A stretch of DNA of 64,000 nucleotides from Paludibacteraceae bacterium (GCA_017448345.1 JAFSLP010000075.1:33265-97264), one strand, 5' to 3'; numbered from the stretch's first letter, positions 45,237 to 54,441 are shown. The notes: a model not told the origin generated them from the sequence alone. Program-made: numbers and translations.

Positions 45237-46466
45237 ATGAAGAAACTATTCAGACTGGCGGCTCTTGCAGCCGTGGCACTGCCGCTGATGGTGGCTTGTA
45301 AACCCAATGATGGCAATCAACCTACACAACCCACCAACAACGAACTTGAAGGTCCGTACGTTGATTTTGCAGAAATCACTGACGGAAAACTGGTTCTTGG
45401 CAATCAGTTGTTCCAAAACAACGAACCGTTCAGTTTTGACATCACCTATAGCTCTAACGGAGTGGTATATTACAATGGCGAAGAAAGCCGTATTCTTACC
45501 ATCGGTGACCCCAAAGTAACCGGTGAAGGAGCAAAAAGAGGTTATGCTTTCCCCGTTACCGTCAATCCTCCGCTGGACGGCGAAGACGCCGAGTTTACGC
45601 TGGTGTTTTCCGTACAATATGATGCCAACACCGTGGTCGAGCAAGCCAGCCGGCTCACTATTGTCCGCAAAGGATTGCAAAACTACGAGATACCTGAAGG
45701 TGCTCTGACAGGCAAGTTCTCGGTAGGCAAAGGCAGACAGCTCTATTTCGCCAAAGGAAATCTTGAGTACGACTCGCTGCTTAACAAATATTCATTTGCC
45801 GAAAGTCAGTACAAAGACGAAAAAGGCGTATTGGGTACCGACAGGTATGTGTCCCGTTTCCCGCAGACACCGTACTTCAAAAACAACGAGCCGCTGTATG
45901 TGCTTGAAGGGGTGTTCTCGAGTTGGACTATTGATGGGGCAGAGCCAAGCGATGATAACAATTATTGGCTCATCCCCGCTGCCGAAGAGTGGGATTATCT
46001 CATCTACAAGCGTGCCAATGCCGACAAACTGCGTGTCCAGTACATCATTGACGACCATCTCAATCCCGGTGGACAAAGCGGTCTGATCCTTCTGCCGGAC
46101 AACTACCTTGATATGGCTGCCGAGAAAGACTGGGATGTGACCAATATAGGACGAGGTTTCGTAATAAGCACCGAAGAGGAACTCAAACTCTTGGAAAGCC
46201 GTGGTGCCCTTATCTTGGCACCGTTTGGCTGGTTGAGTGCATCGGATATCTATAATGACATACCCATGGAAGAATCGAGAGCGATGCTCGGCGTTTATTG
46301 GTCATCCAGCATGCAGAATGAAGCAGAGGGTAAAACAAGTACGATAGCACTTGTGCTGAACGAAGTGAGAAGTGAGGATAACGGAATCAACCTCATCCGC
46401 GTACATCAGGACGTACCATCTGCCCGCAATGTATGCATCCGCCTCGCCTACCAGAAATTCCAATAA
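45237..46466 (+). CDS. Surface lipoprotein of the Bacteroidales 'FSVGKGRQLYFAKGNL' type (409 aa)
   Basis: Lipoprotein signal MKKLFRLAALAAVALPLMVAC with Cys 21. Residues ~30-150 look like a beta domain. From ~155 the protein matches a domain I recall from many Bacteroidales surface proteins (GALTGKFSVGKGRQLYFAKG, YSFAESQY, WLIPAAEEWDYLIYKRANAD, LILLPDNY, LGVYWSSSMQ, CIRLAYQ). Its function is unknown; homologues are often found beside InlB-repeat and BspA-like proteins. It lacks the LRDG tail of its neighbours and is probably lipid-anchored instead. It is followed by stem-loop copy 5, so it belongs to the same island. Confidence 0.75.
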   Translation: MKKLFRLAALAAVALPLMVACKPNDGNQPTQPTNNELEGPYVDFAEITDGKLVLGNQLFQNNEPFSFDITYSSNGVVYYNGEESRILTIGDPKVTGEGAKRGYAFPVTVNPPLDGEDAEFTLVFSVQYDANTVVEQASRLTIVRKGLQNYEIPEGALTGKFSVGKGRQLYFAKGNLEYDSLLNKYSFAESQYKDEKGVLGTDRYVSRFPQTPYFKNNEPLYVLEGVFSSWTIDGAEPSDDNNYWLIPAAEEWDYLIYKRANADKLRVQYIIDDHLNPGGQSGLILLPDNYLDMAAEKDWDVTNIGRGFVISTEEELKLLESRGALILAPFGWLSASDIYNDIPMEESRAMLGVYWSSSMQNEAEGKTSTIALVLNEVRSEDNGINLIRVHQDVPSARNVCIRLAYQKFQ

Positions 46467-46476
46467 TATCCAACAG

Positions 46477-46506
46477 GTAGTACGGCATTGGTTTGCCGTA
46501 CTATCT
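46477..46506. repeat. Recurring intergenic stem-loop, copy 5
   Basis: GGTAGTACGGCA / TGCCGTACTATC, loop TTGGTT. It marks the right end of the surface-protein island. Confidence 0.9.
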
Positions 46507-46640
46507 CTAAAATATAGATTAACCGTATTTTAACTATATTATTACCTTATTTTAAGCTGTTCAGAATTTTCAGAACGACCTGTAATCTCATCAAAAACGT
46601 ACTGAAAACACCACTTTTGCAAAAAAAAATCCCTTTCCCC

Positions 46641-46671
46641 TTGCATATGTGCGATTTTTGTAGTAATTTTG
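46641..46671 (+). promoter_or_regulatory. Promoter of the CNNM/CBS gene
   Basis: TAATTTTG at 46664-46671 is a -7 box; TTGC at 46641 lies about 20 bp upstream as a weak -33 box. The start codon is 17 bp further on. Confidence 0.55.
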
Positions 46672-46687
46672 CACAGAATTTTGGATT

Positions 46688-47806
46688 ATGGGACTATTAT
46701 TGCTGTTTTTATTAGGTGCCATGGGCATCAGTTTTGTGTGCTCCGTGCTGGAGTCCGTGCTGATGTCCACCACCCTCAGTTATATCAATCTCCGTGAGGA
46801 AGAAGGCTATGCACCCGCCAAGCTGATGGAGGGCTATAAGGAGAACACGGGCAGACCGCTTGCGGCTATCCTCTCGCTCAACACCATCGCCAACACCATC
46901 GGTGCCGCCGGCGTCGGAGCGCAGGCTACCATCGTCTTCGGCTCCAAGTGGTTCGGGCTCGTCTCTGCCGTCACTACCATCCTCATCCTCATCTTCTCGG
47001 AGATTATCCCCAAGCGTATCGGCACCACCTATTGGCGCAATCTCATGGGTTTCACCGCGCGCACCATACGCGTGCTCATTTTTGTCTTGTATCCGCTCGT
47101 CCTGCTCATTGAGTTCATCACACGCATGTTTCCCGACAACGAGGACGAACCCTCTGTCAGCCGGGAGGAAGTGCTCTCGATGGTCAATGTGGGCGAGGAA
47201 GAAGGCGTGGTGGACGAGGACGAGAACAAGATTTTCTCCAACCTCATGCGCCTCGACACCATTCACGCCTATGACGTGATGACACCCCGCGTGGTGGCGA
47301 AGACGGCACCCGAAAACATGACCCTCCGCGCCTATTACGACAACGACGAGTACGACCATTTCTCGCGTATCCCTCTCTATAAACCCGAGGCACCCGAGTA
47401 TATCACCGGTTATATCCTGCGCAACGACGCGCTGGAGGACTTGACGGAGGACCATTTCCGCAAGACTCTCGGCTCCATCAAGCGCCCGCTGCCCGCCTTT
47501 GACCAAGACCTGACCCTCGGCACTATCTTTGACTCGATGCTCAAGCAGAAGAGCCAGATAGCCCAAGTGATTGATGAATATGGCATGTTCGTCGGTATCC
47601 TCACCTTGGAGGACATTATTGAGACCATCTTCGGCTTGGAGATTATCGACGAGAACGACACCGTCATCGATATGCAGCAGTACGCCCGCGAACGGTGGCA
47701 GCTACGCCAGAAAAAATACCAGAAAGTACCCGCCAAGCTTGGCGGGTTAGAACCCAATGAGACAGAAGAGCAACATACAGATACTGAACAAAAAAGCGAG
47801 GTTTGA
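46688..47806 (+). CDS. CNNM-CBS membrane protein (TlyC/CorC-like family), short form (372 aa)
   Basis: The N-terminal CNNM (DUF21) domain has membrane segments starting [20 protein letters not shown] and the conserved [19 protein letters not shown] pair of CBS domains follows (about 190-320; [40 protein letters not shown]). Related proteins move or sense Mg2+ or other divalent ions. The C-terminal CorC_HlyC domain seen in TlyC and in gliding protein GldE is missing; instead a short charged tail follows. The last 50 bp overlap smpB in another frame, so expression of the two is probably linked. Substrate is not known. Confidence 0.8.
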   Translation: MGLLLLFLLGAMGISFVCSVLESVLMSTTLSYINLREEEGYAPAKLMEGYKENTGRPLAAILSLNTIANTIGAAGVGAQATIVFGSKWFGLVSAVTTILILIFSEIIPKRIGTTYWRNLMGFTARTIRVLIFVLYPLVLLIEFITRMFPDNEDEPSVSREEVLSMVNVGEEEGVVDEDENKIFSNLMRLDTIHAYDVMTPRVVAKTAPENMTLRAYYDNDEYDHFSRIPLYKPEAPEYITGYILRNDALEDLTEDHFRKTLGSIKRPLPAFDQDLTLGTIFDSMLKQKSQIAQVIDEYGMFVGILTLEDIIETIFGLEIIDENDTVIDMQQYARERWQLRQKKYQKVPAKLGGLEPNETEEQHTDTEQKSEV

Positions 47807-48221
47807 GTACATCATCCTCGACCGCTACACCGCAGGCATTCAGCTCTTCGGTACGGAGATCAAGTCCATCCGCGAGGGCAAAGCCTCCCTCATCGACAGC
47901 TACTGCGCGGTGGAGCACGGCGAGGTCTTTGTCAAACAGATGCACATCGCCGAGTACCGTTTCGGCTCCTACGCCAACCATGACGTCCGCCGCGACCGCA
48001 AGCTGCTCCTTCAGCGGCGCGAGATTCGCAAACTGGAGAAAGCCACCAAGGACACCGGCAAGACCATCATCCCCCTCTCGCTTTTTATCAATGACAAAGG
48101 TTACGCCAAGATGGAGATAGCCCTCTGTCAGGGCAAGCATGCTTACGACAAACGCCAGTCCCTCCGCGAAGCCGACGACAAACGCGAGATGGCGCAACTC
48201 CGGAAAGCAATGAGAAGATAG
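47757..48221 (+). CDS. smpB: SsrA-binding protein SmpB
   Basis: The tmRNA partner in ribosome rescue. The conserved core is complete: [58 protein letters not shown] and the basic C-terminal tail [17 protein letters not shown]. The length of 154 aa is normal. The start ATG at 47757 lies inside the 3' end of the CNNM gene. Downstream, repeats of the TTTTGTC and TATTAAT type fill the gap to the aquaporin gene. Confidence 0.96.
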   Translation: MRQKSNIQILNKKARFEYIILDRYTAGIQLFGTEIKSIREGKASLIDSYCAVEHGEVFVKQMHIAEYRFGSYANHDVRRDRKLLLQRREIRKLEKATKDTGKTIIPLSLFINDKGYAKMEIALCQGKHAYDKRQSLREADDKREMAQLRKAMRR

Positions 48222-48227
48222 ACCGCT

Positions 48228-48305
48228 TCGCGACTTTTGTCTTTCGACTTTTGTCTTTTGTCTTTTGACTGAAACTATTAATTATTAACTATTAATTATT
48301 AATTC
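48228..48305. repeat. TTTTGTC and TATTAAT heptamer blocks
   Basis: Two different 7-nt families stand next to each other: TTTTGTC-type (48235-48270) and TATTAAT-type (48275-48303). They are preceded by the GACCGCTTCGC word shared with 10012 and 15753. Confidence 0.8.
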
Positions 48306-48307
48306 AT

Positions 48308-49021
48308 ATGAAGTTATGTAACAAATTCGCTGCAGAGTTCTTCGGAACGGCAGTATTGGTTCTGGGCGGTTGCGGAACTGCCCTGTTCGGACATGTCGGA
48401 TTCCTCGGCGTAGCCTTGGCGTTCGGTCTTACTATCGTTGCCGCTGCCTATGGCATCGGTCATATCAGCGGCGCGCATCTTAACCCCGCTGTCAGCCTCG
48501 GCGTCTTCGTCAACGGCAGAATGACTTGGCAGGAGATGCTGTGCTACTGGTGCGCACAGATTCTCGGCGCTATTGCTGCTGCGGCTATCCTCTTCGGTAT
48601 TGCCAAATCGGCTGGAATGGAGATCGGCACCTTCGCTGCGAACGGTTATGGCGAGTTCTTCTCCGACGCTGACGTGGCTGGCGGTTATCTGCGGACCAAC
48701 GTATGGGGCGCTTTCGCTACCGAGTGTGTGCTGACCTTCGTCTTCCTGATGGTCATCCTCGGTGTGACGGACAGCAAGCACGCCAACGGCGCTTTCGGAG
48801 GACTGGCTATCGGTCTGACACTGACCCTTATCCATCTCATCTCTATCCCTCTGACCAACACCTCCGTCAACCCTGCCCGTTCTATCTCGCAGGCTCTCTT
48901 CTCGGAGAACGCACTGGCGCTGCCGCAGCTCTGGCTCTTCATCGTTGCGCCGCTCGTTGGCGCCGCGCTCGCCGGTCTCTGTTATAAATGCATATCATGC
49001 GAGGGTAACTGTAAGAAATAA
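48308..49021 (+). CDS. aqpZ: Aquaporin, AqpZ-like water channel
   Basis: Six membrane helices and two half-helices with NPA motifs: GAHLNPAVSLG (NPA at 59-61) and NTSVNPARSIS. The stretch LIHLISIPLTNTSVNPARS, with the pore His and Arg, agrees with the water-selective AqpZ type rather than the glycerol channel GlpF. The length of 237 aa is normal. Cysteines at the C-terminus (CYKCISCEGNCKK) are unusual and could bind metal or form disulfides. gpmI starts 9 bp downstream and is probably co-transcribed. Confidence 0.92.
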   Translation: MKLCNKFAAEFFGTAVLVLGGCGTALFGHVGFLGVALAFGLTIVAAAYGIGHISGAHLNPAVSLGVFVNGRMTWQEMLCYWCAQILGAIAAAAILFGIAKSAGMEIGTFAANGYGEFFSDADVAGGYLRTNVWGAFATECVLTFVFLMVILGVTDSKHANGAFGGLAIGLTLTLIHLISIPLTNTSVNPARSISQALFSENALALPQLWLFIVAPLVGAALAGLCYKCISCEGNCKK

Positions 49022-49030
49022 GACACAGCC

Positions 49031-50566
49031 ATGAGCAAAGCATTATTGATGATTCTGGACGGATGGGGCATCGGCGACAAAAGCAAAGCCGATGTCATCT
49101 CCGTCACGCCGACGCCGCATTGGGATGCGCTGTTGGCTACTTATCCGCACTCGCAGCTCCAAGCCAGCGGCGAGAACGTAGGTCTGCCCGACGGACAGAT
49201 GGGTAACTCGGAAGTAGGACACCTCAATATCGGTGCCGGACGTGTGGTCTATCAGGACCTTGTCAAAATCAACCGCTCTATCCGCGACAACTCGATTATG
49301 CAGAACCCCGAGGTTGTCGCTGCCTACAAGGCGGCGCAGGCGCAGGGCAGAAAACTGCACCTCATGGGTCTCTGCTCCACCGGCGGCGTACACTCCTCGC
49401 TCGACCACCTCTTCAAACTGGTGGAGATAGCCAAGGAATACGGCGTGGCGGACAAGACTTTTGTCCACTGTTTCATGGACGGACGCGACACCGACCCGCG
49501 CAGCGGCAAGGGTTTTGTACAGGACCTGCAGCAGGTCTGTGACGCCAACGGAGCGCACATCGCCTCCATCATCGGGCGTTTCTATGCCATGGACCGTGAC
49601 AAACGCTGGGAGCGTATCAAAGTGGCGTACGACCAGCTCGTCAACGGTGTCGGACGGCAGGAGACTGACATGGTCGCTGCCGTGCAGGGCTGCTATGACC
49701 GCCACACCGAGGAGCACAAAGACACCGATGAGTTCATGGAGCCGCTCGTCAACAGCACCTGCGACGGACGTATTGCCGAAGGTGATGTCGTCATCTTCTT
49801 CAACTACCGCAACGACCGGGCGAAAGAAATAACCATCGCCCTCACCCAGCAGGACATGCCCGAGCAAGGGATGCACACCATTCCGGGACTGCACTACTGC
49901 TGTATGACGCCCTATGACTCCTCCTTCACCGGGCTTCATGTCCTTTTCCCCAAAGAGAACGTGGAGAACACCCTTGGCGAAGTGGTCAGCCGGCTGGGAA
50001 TGAAGCAGTTGCGTATTGCCGAGACCGAGAAATTCGCACATGTCACCTTCTTCTTCAATGGCGGGCGTGAGGCGGAATACCCGGGCGAGGAACGTATCCT
50101 CATCCCCTCTCCGAAAGTGCCCACCTACGACCTCAAGCCGGAGATGTCGGCGCCCGAGGTGACGGAAGCACTCGTAGCGGCTATCAAGACACAGAAGTTC
50201 GATTATATCACCCTCAACTTCGCCAACGGAGACATGATTGGTCACACCGGTGTCTATGAGGCTATCGAGAAGGCGGTCAAGTGTATCGACGACTGTTCGC
50301 ACCGTGTCATTGAGGCGGCGCTGGAGAACGGCTATGAGATTATCGTCATTGCCGACCACGGCAACTGCGACAATGCCATCAACCCCGACGGCACGCCCAA
50401 CACCGCGCACTCTCTCAATCCCGTGCCCTTTGTATATATCAGTAAGGACCACGTGCATGCACACGTGGAGAACGGCATCCTCGCAGACGTCGCTCCCTCT
50501 CTCTGCCATATCATGGGCATCCCCCAACCCAAGGAGATGACCGGCCACTGCCTCATCAAGGACTAA
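49031..50566 (+). CDS. gpmI: Cofactor-independent phosphoglycerate mutase
   Basis: Converts 3-phosphoglycerate to 2-phosphoglycerate in glycolysis and gluconeogenesis, using two metal ions and a phosphoserine. Seen motifs: ILDGWGIGD (metal Asp 10), [17 protein letters not shown] (nucleophile Ser 60), [30 protein letters not shown] and the C-terminal [11 protein letters not shown] metal site. The length of 511 aa is normal. It ends before a strong terminator. Confidence 0.97.
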   Translation: MSKALLMILDGWGIGDKSKADVISVTPTPHWDALLATYPHSQLQASGENVGLPDGQMGNSEVGHLNIGAGRVVYQDLVKINRSIRDNSIMQNPEVVAAYKAAQAQGRKLHLMGLCSTGGVHSSLDHLFKLVEIAKEYGVADKTFVHCFMDGRDTDPRSGKGFVQDLQQVCDANGAHIASIIGRFYAMDRDKRWERIKVAYDQLVNGVGRQETDMVAAVQGCYDRHTEEHKDTDEFMEPLVNSTCDGRIAEGDVVIFFNYRNDRAKEITIALTQQDMPEQGMHTIPGLHYCCMTPYDSSFTGLHVLFPKENVENTLGEVVSRLGMKQLRIAETEKFAHVTFFFNGGREAEYPGEERILIPSPKVPTYDLKPEMSAPEVTEALVAAIKTQKFDYITLNFANGDMIGHTGVYEAIEKAVKCIDDCSHRVIEAALENGYEIIVIADHGNCDNAINPDGTPNTAHSLNPVPFVYISKDHVHAHVENGILADVAPSLCHIMGIPQPKEMTGHCLIKD

Positions 50567-50590
50567 CCGCTGAACAGAGGTCCCTATACA

Positions 50591-50629
50591 CAGAAAAATC
50601 GCCCGAGAGGACGATTTTTCTGTTTTTTT
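50591..50629 (+). terminator. Rho-independent terminator after gpmI
   Basis: CAGAAAAATCG / CGATTTTTCTG (11-bp stem, loop CCCGAGAGGA) followed by TTTTTTT. The A/T symmetry makes it useful for the convergent lipoprotein gene as well. Confidence 0.85.
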
Positions 50630-50649
50630 GTACCTTGACAGTACAGCGA

Positions 50650-50859
50650 TTAGAGAGCATTGATAGCCTCAACAGCCTTCTCTGCAGCAGCCTCTACAAC
50701 AGTGTCGCATGCAGCCTTAACTGCATCTTCCTCTGCCGGTTCTGCTACAACCTCTGTTGCGGGAGCCTCTGCAGCTTCCTCACAGCACTTTTTCTCGCAT
50801 TTGTTTCCGCAGCTGAGTGCAGCAAAAGCAACAGCTACGATAAGAATCAATTTCTTCAT
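50650..50859 (-). CDS. Small Ala/Glu-rich lipoprotein (69 aa)
   Basis: MKKLILIVAVAFAALSC is a full lipoprotein signal (lipobox AALSC, Cys 17). The mature part is only ~50 residues: a Cys/Lys patch (GNKCEKKCC) and a low-complexity Ala/Glu/Val helix. It has its own promoter (50930-50961), so it is probably a real and well-expressed gene. Small Ala-rich envelope lipoproteins occur in Bacteroidota, but I can name no function. The cysteine cluster might bind metal. Confidence 0.75.
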   Translation of the reverse strand: MKKLILIVAVAFAALSCGNKCEKKCCEEAAEAPATEVVAEPAEEDAVKAACDTVVEAAAEKAVEAINAL

Positions 50860-50929
50860 ACTCTTAAAAATTTTAAGTTAATAAAGCTTTATTTTTCTAT
50901 TATTTTTCGTCTTTTTGCGAAAAACGCTG

Positions 50930-50961
50930 CAAAAGTACAAACTTTTTTGCACATATCCAAA
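50930..50961 (-). promoter_or_regulatory. Promoter of the 69-aa lipoprotein gene
   Basis: Minus strand TTTG (50958-50961), exactly 20 bp, TACTTTTG (50930-50937): a full match to the Bacteroidota consensus. Confidence 0.8.
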
Positions 50962-50977
50962 AAAAATTGTAATTTTG
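50946..50977 (+). promoter_or_regulatory. Promoter of the PASTA-rluD-porX operon
   Basis: TTTG (50946-50949), 20 bp, TAATTTTG (50970-50977). It overlaps the divergent promoter at 50930-50961, so the two probably compete for RNA polymerase. The start codon is 20 bp downstream of the box. Confidence 0.8.
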
Positions 50978-50997
50978 CGCAATAATTTTTACTTTTT

Positions 50998-51825
50998 ATG
51001 GAAAAAAAGGGCTTTTTTGATAAATCCGACCTTGGATTTGTGGGTTGGAACGTCTTTTTTGCCATCCTCTTTGGGGTAGGCATTCTGGTGGGGTTGTTCT
51101 TCTGGTTGCGCACCTATACGCAGCATGGTGTAGAGGTGGAAGTGGAGGATGTACGCGGATTGGTGGTGGCGGAAGCGGAGCCGCTGCTCGCCGCACAAGG
51201 CTTGCAGGTGGTGGTTATCGACTCTACTTACACCGACAAAGTGCCGTTTGGCACGATTGTTGAACAGGATCCAAAGCCGATGTGTCATGCCAAACACGGG
51301 CGCTCGGTCTATGTGATTATCAATGCCACCACAAGAAGGCAGATCACGATGCCGAATCTGCAGGACATGAGTTACCGTCAGGCAGAGACGACCCTGCGCG
51401 GTATAGGGTTGCAGGTGGACACCGTCTATGACTACGAGCCGTCCGCCTTCCGCGACTTGGTGCTCGATGTGAAACGTGACGGCGAGTCCGTCCAGCCCGG
51501 CGACAAACTGCCGGTAGGCACGATGGTCCGGCTGGTGGTCGGTTTCGGCAGGGGCACGGAAGAGGTGGAGGTGCCCTCCGTTCTCGGGCTGACCCTGCAG
51601 GACGCACGCAGTCTGCTGTTGGGCTCGCATCTCATCGTCGGAGCCGTCACATACGATGCGCCCGAAGAGGAAGGGGTGGTGCAGTATGTCTATCGCCAGA
51701 CACCGCGTGCAGGCGAAAGGCTGTTGGAGGGAGAAACGGTGACACTCAAACTCTCGCCGGATATCGAGAAAGCAGCCACGGCGGCTGAGACCTACACTGA
51801 GCCGGAGGAAGACAGCTGGTTTTAA
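50998..51825 (+). CDS. PASTA-domain membrane protein (275 aa)
   Basis: A short cytoplasmic start, one TM helix (VGWNVFFAILFGVGILVGLFFWL, about 15-37) and three extracytoplasmic PASTA domains (about 45-112, 115-187, 188-257; e.g. VEDVRGLVVAEAEPLLAAQG, MPNLQDMSYRQAETTLRGIG, VPSVLGLTLQDARSLLLGSH). PASTA domains bind peptidoglycan fragments. There is no kinase domain, as is usual for Bacteroidota homologues, so a role in cell-wall sensing or division is inferred. rluD follows after a 32-bp gap made of AAATGGC-type repeats. Confidence 0.88.
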   Translation: MEKKGFFDKSDLGFVGWNVFFAILFGVGILVGLFFWLRTYTQHGVEVEVEDVRGLVVAEAEPLLAAQGLQVVVIDSTYTDKVPFGTIVEQDPKPMCHAKHGRSVYVIINATTRRQITMPNLQDMSYRQAETTLRGIGLQVDTVYDYEPSAFRDLVLDVKRDGESVQPGDKLPVGTMVRLVVGFGRGTEEVEVPSVLGLTLQDARSLLLGSHLIVGAVTYDAPEEEGVVQYVYRQTPRAGERLLEGETVTLKLSPDIEKAATAAETYTEPEEDSWF

Positions 51826-51869
51826 TAAATGCCCAATGGCAAATGAAAAAATGGTAAATGGCAAATGAC
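51825..51869. repeat. AAATGGC/AAATGAC repeat spanning the rluD start codon
   Basis: Units AAATGCC, CAATGGC, AAATGAA, AAATGGT, AAATGGC, AAATGAC. The rluD ATG and its first codons (MANDP) lie inside the repeat. Confidence 0.8.
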
Positions 51870-52910
51870 CCGATAGAAAATATGGACGAAGAGCTCTGGG
51901 AGCGTTGGCGCTGCGAAGTTGACAAAGGGCAGGGCAAGGAACGTATAGACAAATACCTTGCCACGCATATGACCAACACCAGCCGCAACCGCATTCAGAC
52001 GGCTGCGGATGCCGGCAACGTATGGGTGAACGGTGAGCCGGTGGCGTCCAACTACCGCGTCAAACCCGGAGATGTCATTCAGGTGCTCCTTGACCATGAG
52101 CCGCATGATTTCACCATCACGCCGGAGAACATACCGCTGGACATCGTCTATGAGGACGGCGACCTGCTGGTGGTCAACAAACCTGCCGGACTGGTTGTGC
52201 ATCCCGGGCACGGCAACTACGAGCACACGCTCCTGCATGCCCTCGCGTGGCATTTCGAGCATAGCCAAATGGTAAATGACCAAATGGTAAATATCAATAA
52301 TCCCGATATAGGTCTGGTGCACCGGATAGACAAAGACACCAGCGGTCTGCTGCTGGTAGCCAAGACGCCGGAAGCGAAGGCGCACCTTGCCAAGCAGTTC
52401 TTCGACCATACCACCGAGCGGACCTATAACGCCCTTGTCTGGGGAACTTTCAAGGAGGAGAGCGGCACCGTCGAGGGGGCGTTGGCACGCGACAACCGCG
52501 ACCGCACCATCTACAGGGTCTGGGACCCCGAGGAATGTCCGCAGGCGAAGGAGGCTGTCACCCACTGGCGCGTCTTGGAGCGGTTCCCCTACGTGACGCT
52601 TGTCGAATGCCGCTTGGAGACCGGACGCACACACCAGATACGCGTGCATATGAAACATATCGGGCATCCCCTTTTTGCGGACGAGAAATACGGCGGATGC
52701 GAGATTCTCAAAGGGCTGCGTACACAGAAATACCGCCAGTATATAGAAAACTGCTTTGCGCTCTGCCCGAGGCAGGTCCTGCACGCCAAGACCCTCGGTT
52801 TTACCCATCCGCGCACGGGAGAGCGGCTGTTCTTTGACAGCCAATGGCCCGAAGACATGACTAACCTGATTAACAAATGGAGGCATTATGAGACAAATAC
52901 TCTGGGTTGA
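51858..52910 (+). CDS. rluD: 23S rRNA pseudouridine synthase, RluD/RluA family
   Basis: Makes pseudouridines in 23S rRNA. An N-terminal S4 domain (about 28-80; RIDKYLATHMTN, DAGNVWVNGEPV) precedes the catalytic domain with VVNKPAGLVVHPGHGN and HRIDKDTSGLLLVAKT (catalytic Asp 158). GRTHQIRVHMKHIGHPLFAD is also intact. Just before the catalytic motif is an insert (SQMVNDQMVNINNPD, about 136-148) encoded by the AAATGACC repeat; typical RluD proteins have a short loop here. The extreme N-terminus is also repeat-encoded. The 3' end overlaps porX by 23 bp, suggesting coupling. Confidence 0.93.
   Translation: MANDPIENMDEELWERWRCEVDKGQGKERIDKYLATHMTNTSRNRIQTAADAGNVWVNGEPVASNYRVKPGDVIQVLLDHEPHDFTITPENIPLDIVYEDGDLLVVNKPAGLVVHPGHGNYEHTLLHALAWHFEHSQMVNDQMVNINNPDIGLVHRIDKDTSGLLLVAKTPEAKAHLAKQFFDHTTERTYNALVWGTFKEESGTVEGALARDNRDRTIYRVWDPEECPQAKEAVTHWRVLERFPYVTLVECRLETGRTHQIRVHMKHIGHPLFADEKYGGCEILKGLRTQKYRQYIENCFALCPRQVLHAKTLGFTHPRTGERLFFDSQWPEDMTNLINKWRHYETNTLG
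52265..52297. repeat. AAATGACC repeat inside rluD
   Basis: CAAATGGTAAATGACCAAAT and one more AAATGGT unit, in frame, encoding QMVNDQMVN eight residues before the catalytic HRID motif. Confidence 0.85.
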
Positions 52911-54441
52911 CGACGAGATAGACTTGTTGCAACCCTATATCATCTATCTGAAAGACAAAGGCTATGAGGTCATCACCGCCAGCAACGGCGAGGATGCACT
53001 GGATATTGTCAACGGTATGTTCGACATCGTCTTCCTTGACGAGAACATGCCCGGTATGACAGGTCTGGAGACCCTGCAGGAAATCAAACGCCGGCATCCC
53101 GAACTGCCGGTGGTGATGATTACCAAAAGCGAGGAGGAGCATATCATGGAGCAGGCGATAGGGGAGAAGATTGCCGATTATCTCATCAAACCCGTCAATC
53201 CCAGCCAGATACTTCTCTGCCTCAAGAAACATATCCACCAGCAGGAGATTGTCAGCGAACAGGCGCGCCAGAACTACCGCGAGGAATGGGGTGACATCTC
53301 CTATATGATTAACACCGCCTCTACGTTCGAGGAATGGCAGGCGGTGGCACGCGAACTCAGCAAATGGGATATCGACTTGGAGAACTCCTCCATGCGCTCT
53401 ATGGTGGACGACCAGCGGGCGGAGGCAAACTCCGCCTTCAGCAAATGGATTGCGAAAAACTATGTGTCGCTGGTCGGGAATCAGAAGCAGAAAACCGAAG
53501 GTGCAGGGGAGGTCATCATGTCGCATAACGTGATGAAAAACGCCGTCTTCCCGCTCTTGGACAAGGGCGAGAAAGTGCTCTTCTGTGTCATAGACAATTT
53601 CCGTTACGACCAGTGGAAGACCATCCAGCCGCTGCTGAGCGAGTGGTATTCCGTCCGGACGGAGCAGCAGTATATGAGTATCCTGCCCACCGCCACCCAG
53701 TATGCGCGTAATGCCATCTTCTCCGGACTCCTGCCCCTGCAGATACAGGAGATGTATCCGGACCTGTGGGTGGAGGAAGGCGACGAGGAGAGCAAGAACC
53801 AGCATGAGAAAGAACTTGTCCAGACCCTCCTTGACCGCTACCGCCGCCGCGAGAGTTTTAACTATTGGAAAATCAACGAGAGCGATTTCTGCGAACGGGT
53901 CATCCATCAGCTCAAGGGTGCCGCCCATACACCGCTGAACATCATCGTGCTCAATTTCATCGATATGCTCTCTCATTCGCGTACGGAGAGCAAGATGATG
54001 CGCGAACTGGCGAACGACGAGGCGGCATACAGAAGCCTCACCCTCAGCTGGTTCCGCCATTCGCCTACCTCCGACCTGCTCAGAAGGGCTGCCGAGCTGG
54101 GCTTCACACTCGTCCTGACCACCGACCATGGCACCACACGCGTCAGGAACGCCGTGCAGATTATCGCGGACAAGAACACCAACACCAACATCCGTTACAA
54201 GGTCGGCAAGGCGCTCAACTGCTCCGACAAATCGGTCATGACCATCGACCAGCCCAAGCGTGTCGGACTGCCGTGCCCCAATGTCAGCAGCAGTTATATG
54301 TTCTGCACGGGCAGCGATTTCTTCGCGTACCCCAACCAGTTCAATTATTACGCCCAGTATTACCGCAACACCTTCCAGCACGGCGGTATCTCGCTTGAAG
54401 AGATGATTATTCCGCTGGTGACTCTCACTCCCAAGAAATGA
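52888..54441 (+). CDS. porX: PorX-type response regulator with PglZ domain
   Basis: In Porphyromonas and Flavobacterium PorX controls and supports the type IX secretion system with PorY. The receiver domain (1-120) has the acidic pocket DDE (8-10), phospho-acceptor Asp 51 (VFLDENMPG), Thr 79 and Lys 101 (YLIKPVNPSQ). After a helical linker comes a PglZ/alkaline-phosphatase-like domain (about 230-517; CVIDNFRYDQWK, VLTTDHGTTRV), which in known PorX is a metal-dependent phosphodiesterase. The length of 517 aa is as expected. It overlaps rluD by 23 bp and the next gene by 4 bp. Its presence implies a T9SS elsewhere in the genome, in line with the surface proteins here. Confidence 0.93.
   Translation: MRQILWVDDEIDLLQPYIIYLKDKGYEVITASNGEDALDIVNGMFDIVFLDENMPGMTGLETLQEIKRRHPELPVVMITKSEEEHIMEQAIGEKIADYLIKPVNPSQILLCLKKHIHQQEIVSEQARQNYREEWGDISYMINTASTFEEWQAVARELSKWDIDLENSSMRSMVDDQRAEANSAFSKWIAKNYVSLVGNQKQKTEGAGEVIMSHNVMKNAVFPLLDKGEKVLFCVIDNFRYDQWKTIQPLLSEWYSVRTEQQYMSILPTATQYARNAIFSGLLPLQIQEMYPDLWVEEGDEESKNQHEKELVQTLLDRYRRRESFNYWKINESDFCERVIHQLKGAAHTPLNIIVLNFIDMLSHSRTESKMMRELANDEAAYRSLTLSWFRHSPTSDLLRRAAELGFTLVLTTDHGTTRVRNAVQIIADKNTNTNIRYKVGKALNCSDKSVMTIDQPKRVGLPCPNVSSSYMFCTGSDFFAYPNQFNYYAQYYRNTFQHGGISLEEMIIPLVTLTPKK

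Noticed and set aside
49043-50548. A 501-codon open frame antisense to gpmI
   Set aside because: gpmI is certain and the antisense frame follows from its codon bias; the translation shows no family features.
52870-54381. A 503-codon open frame antisense to porX
   Set aside because: Same reason; porX has all catalytic residues and the antisense translation has no recognisable motif.
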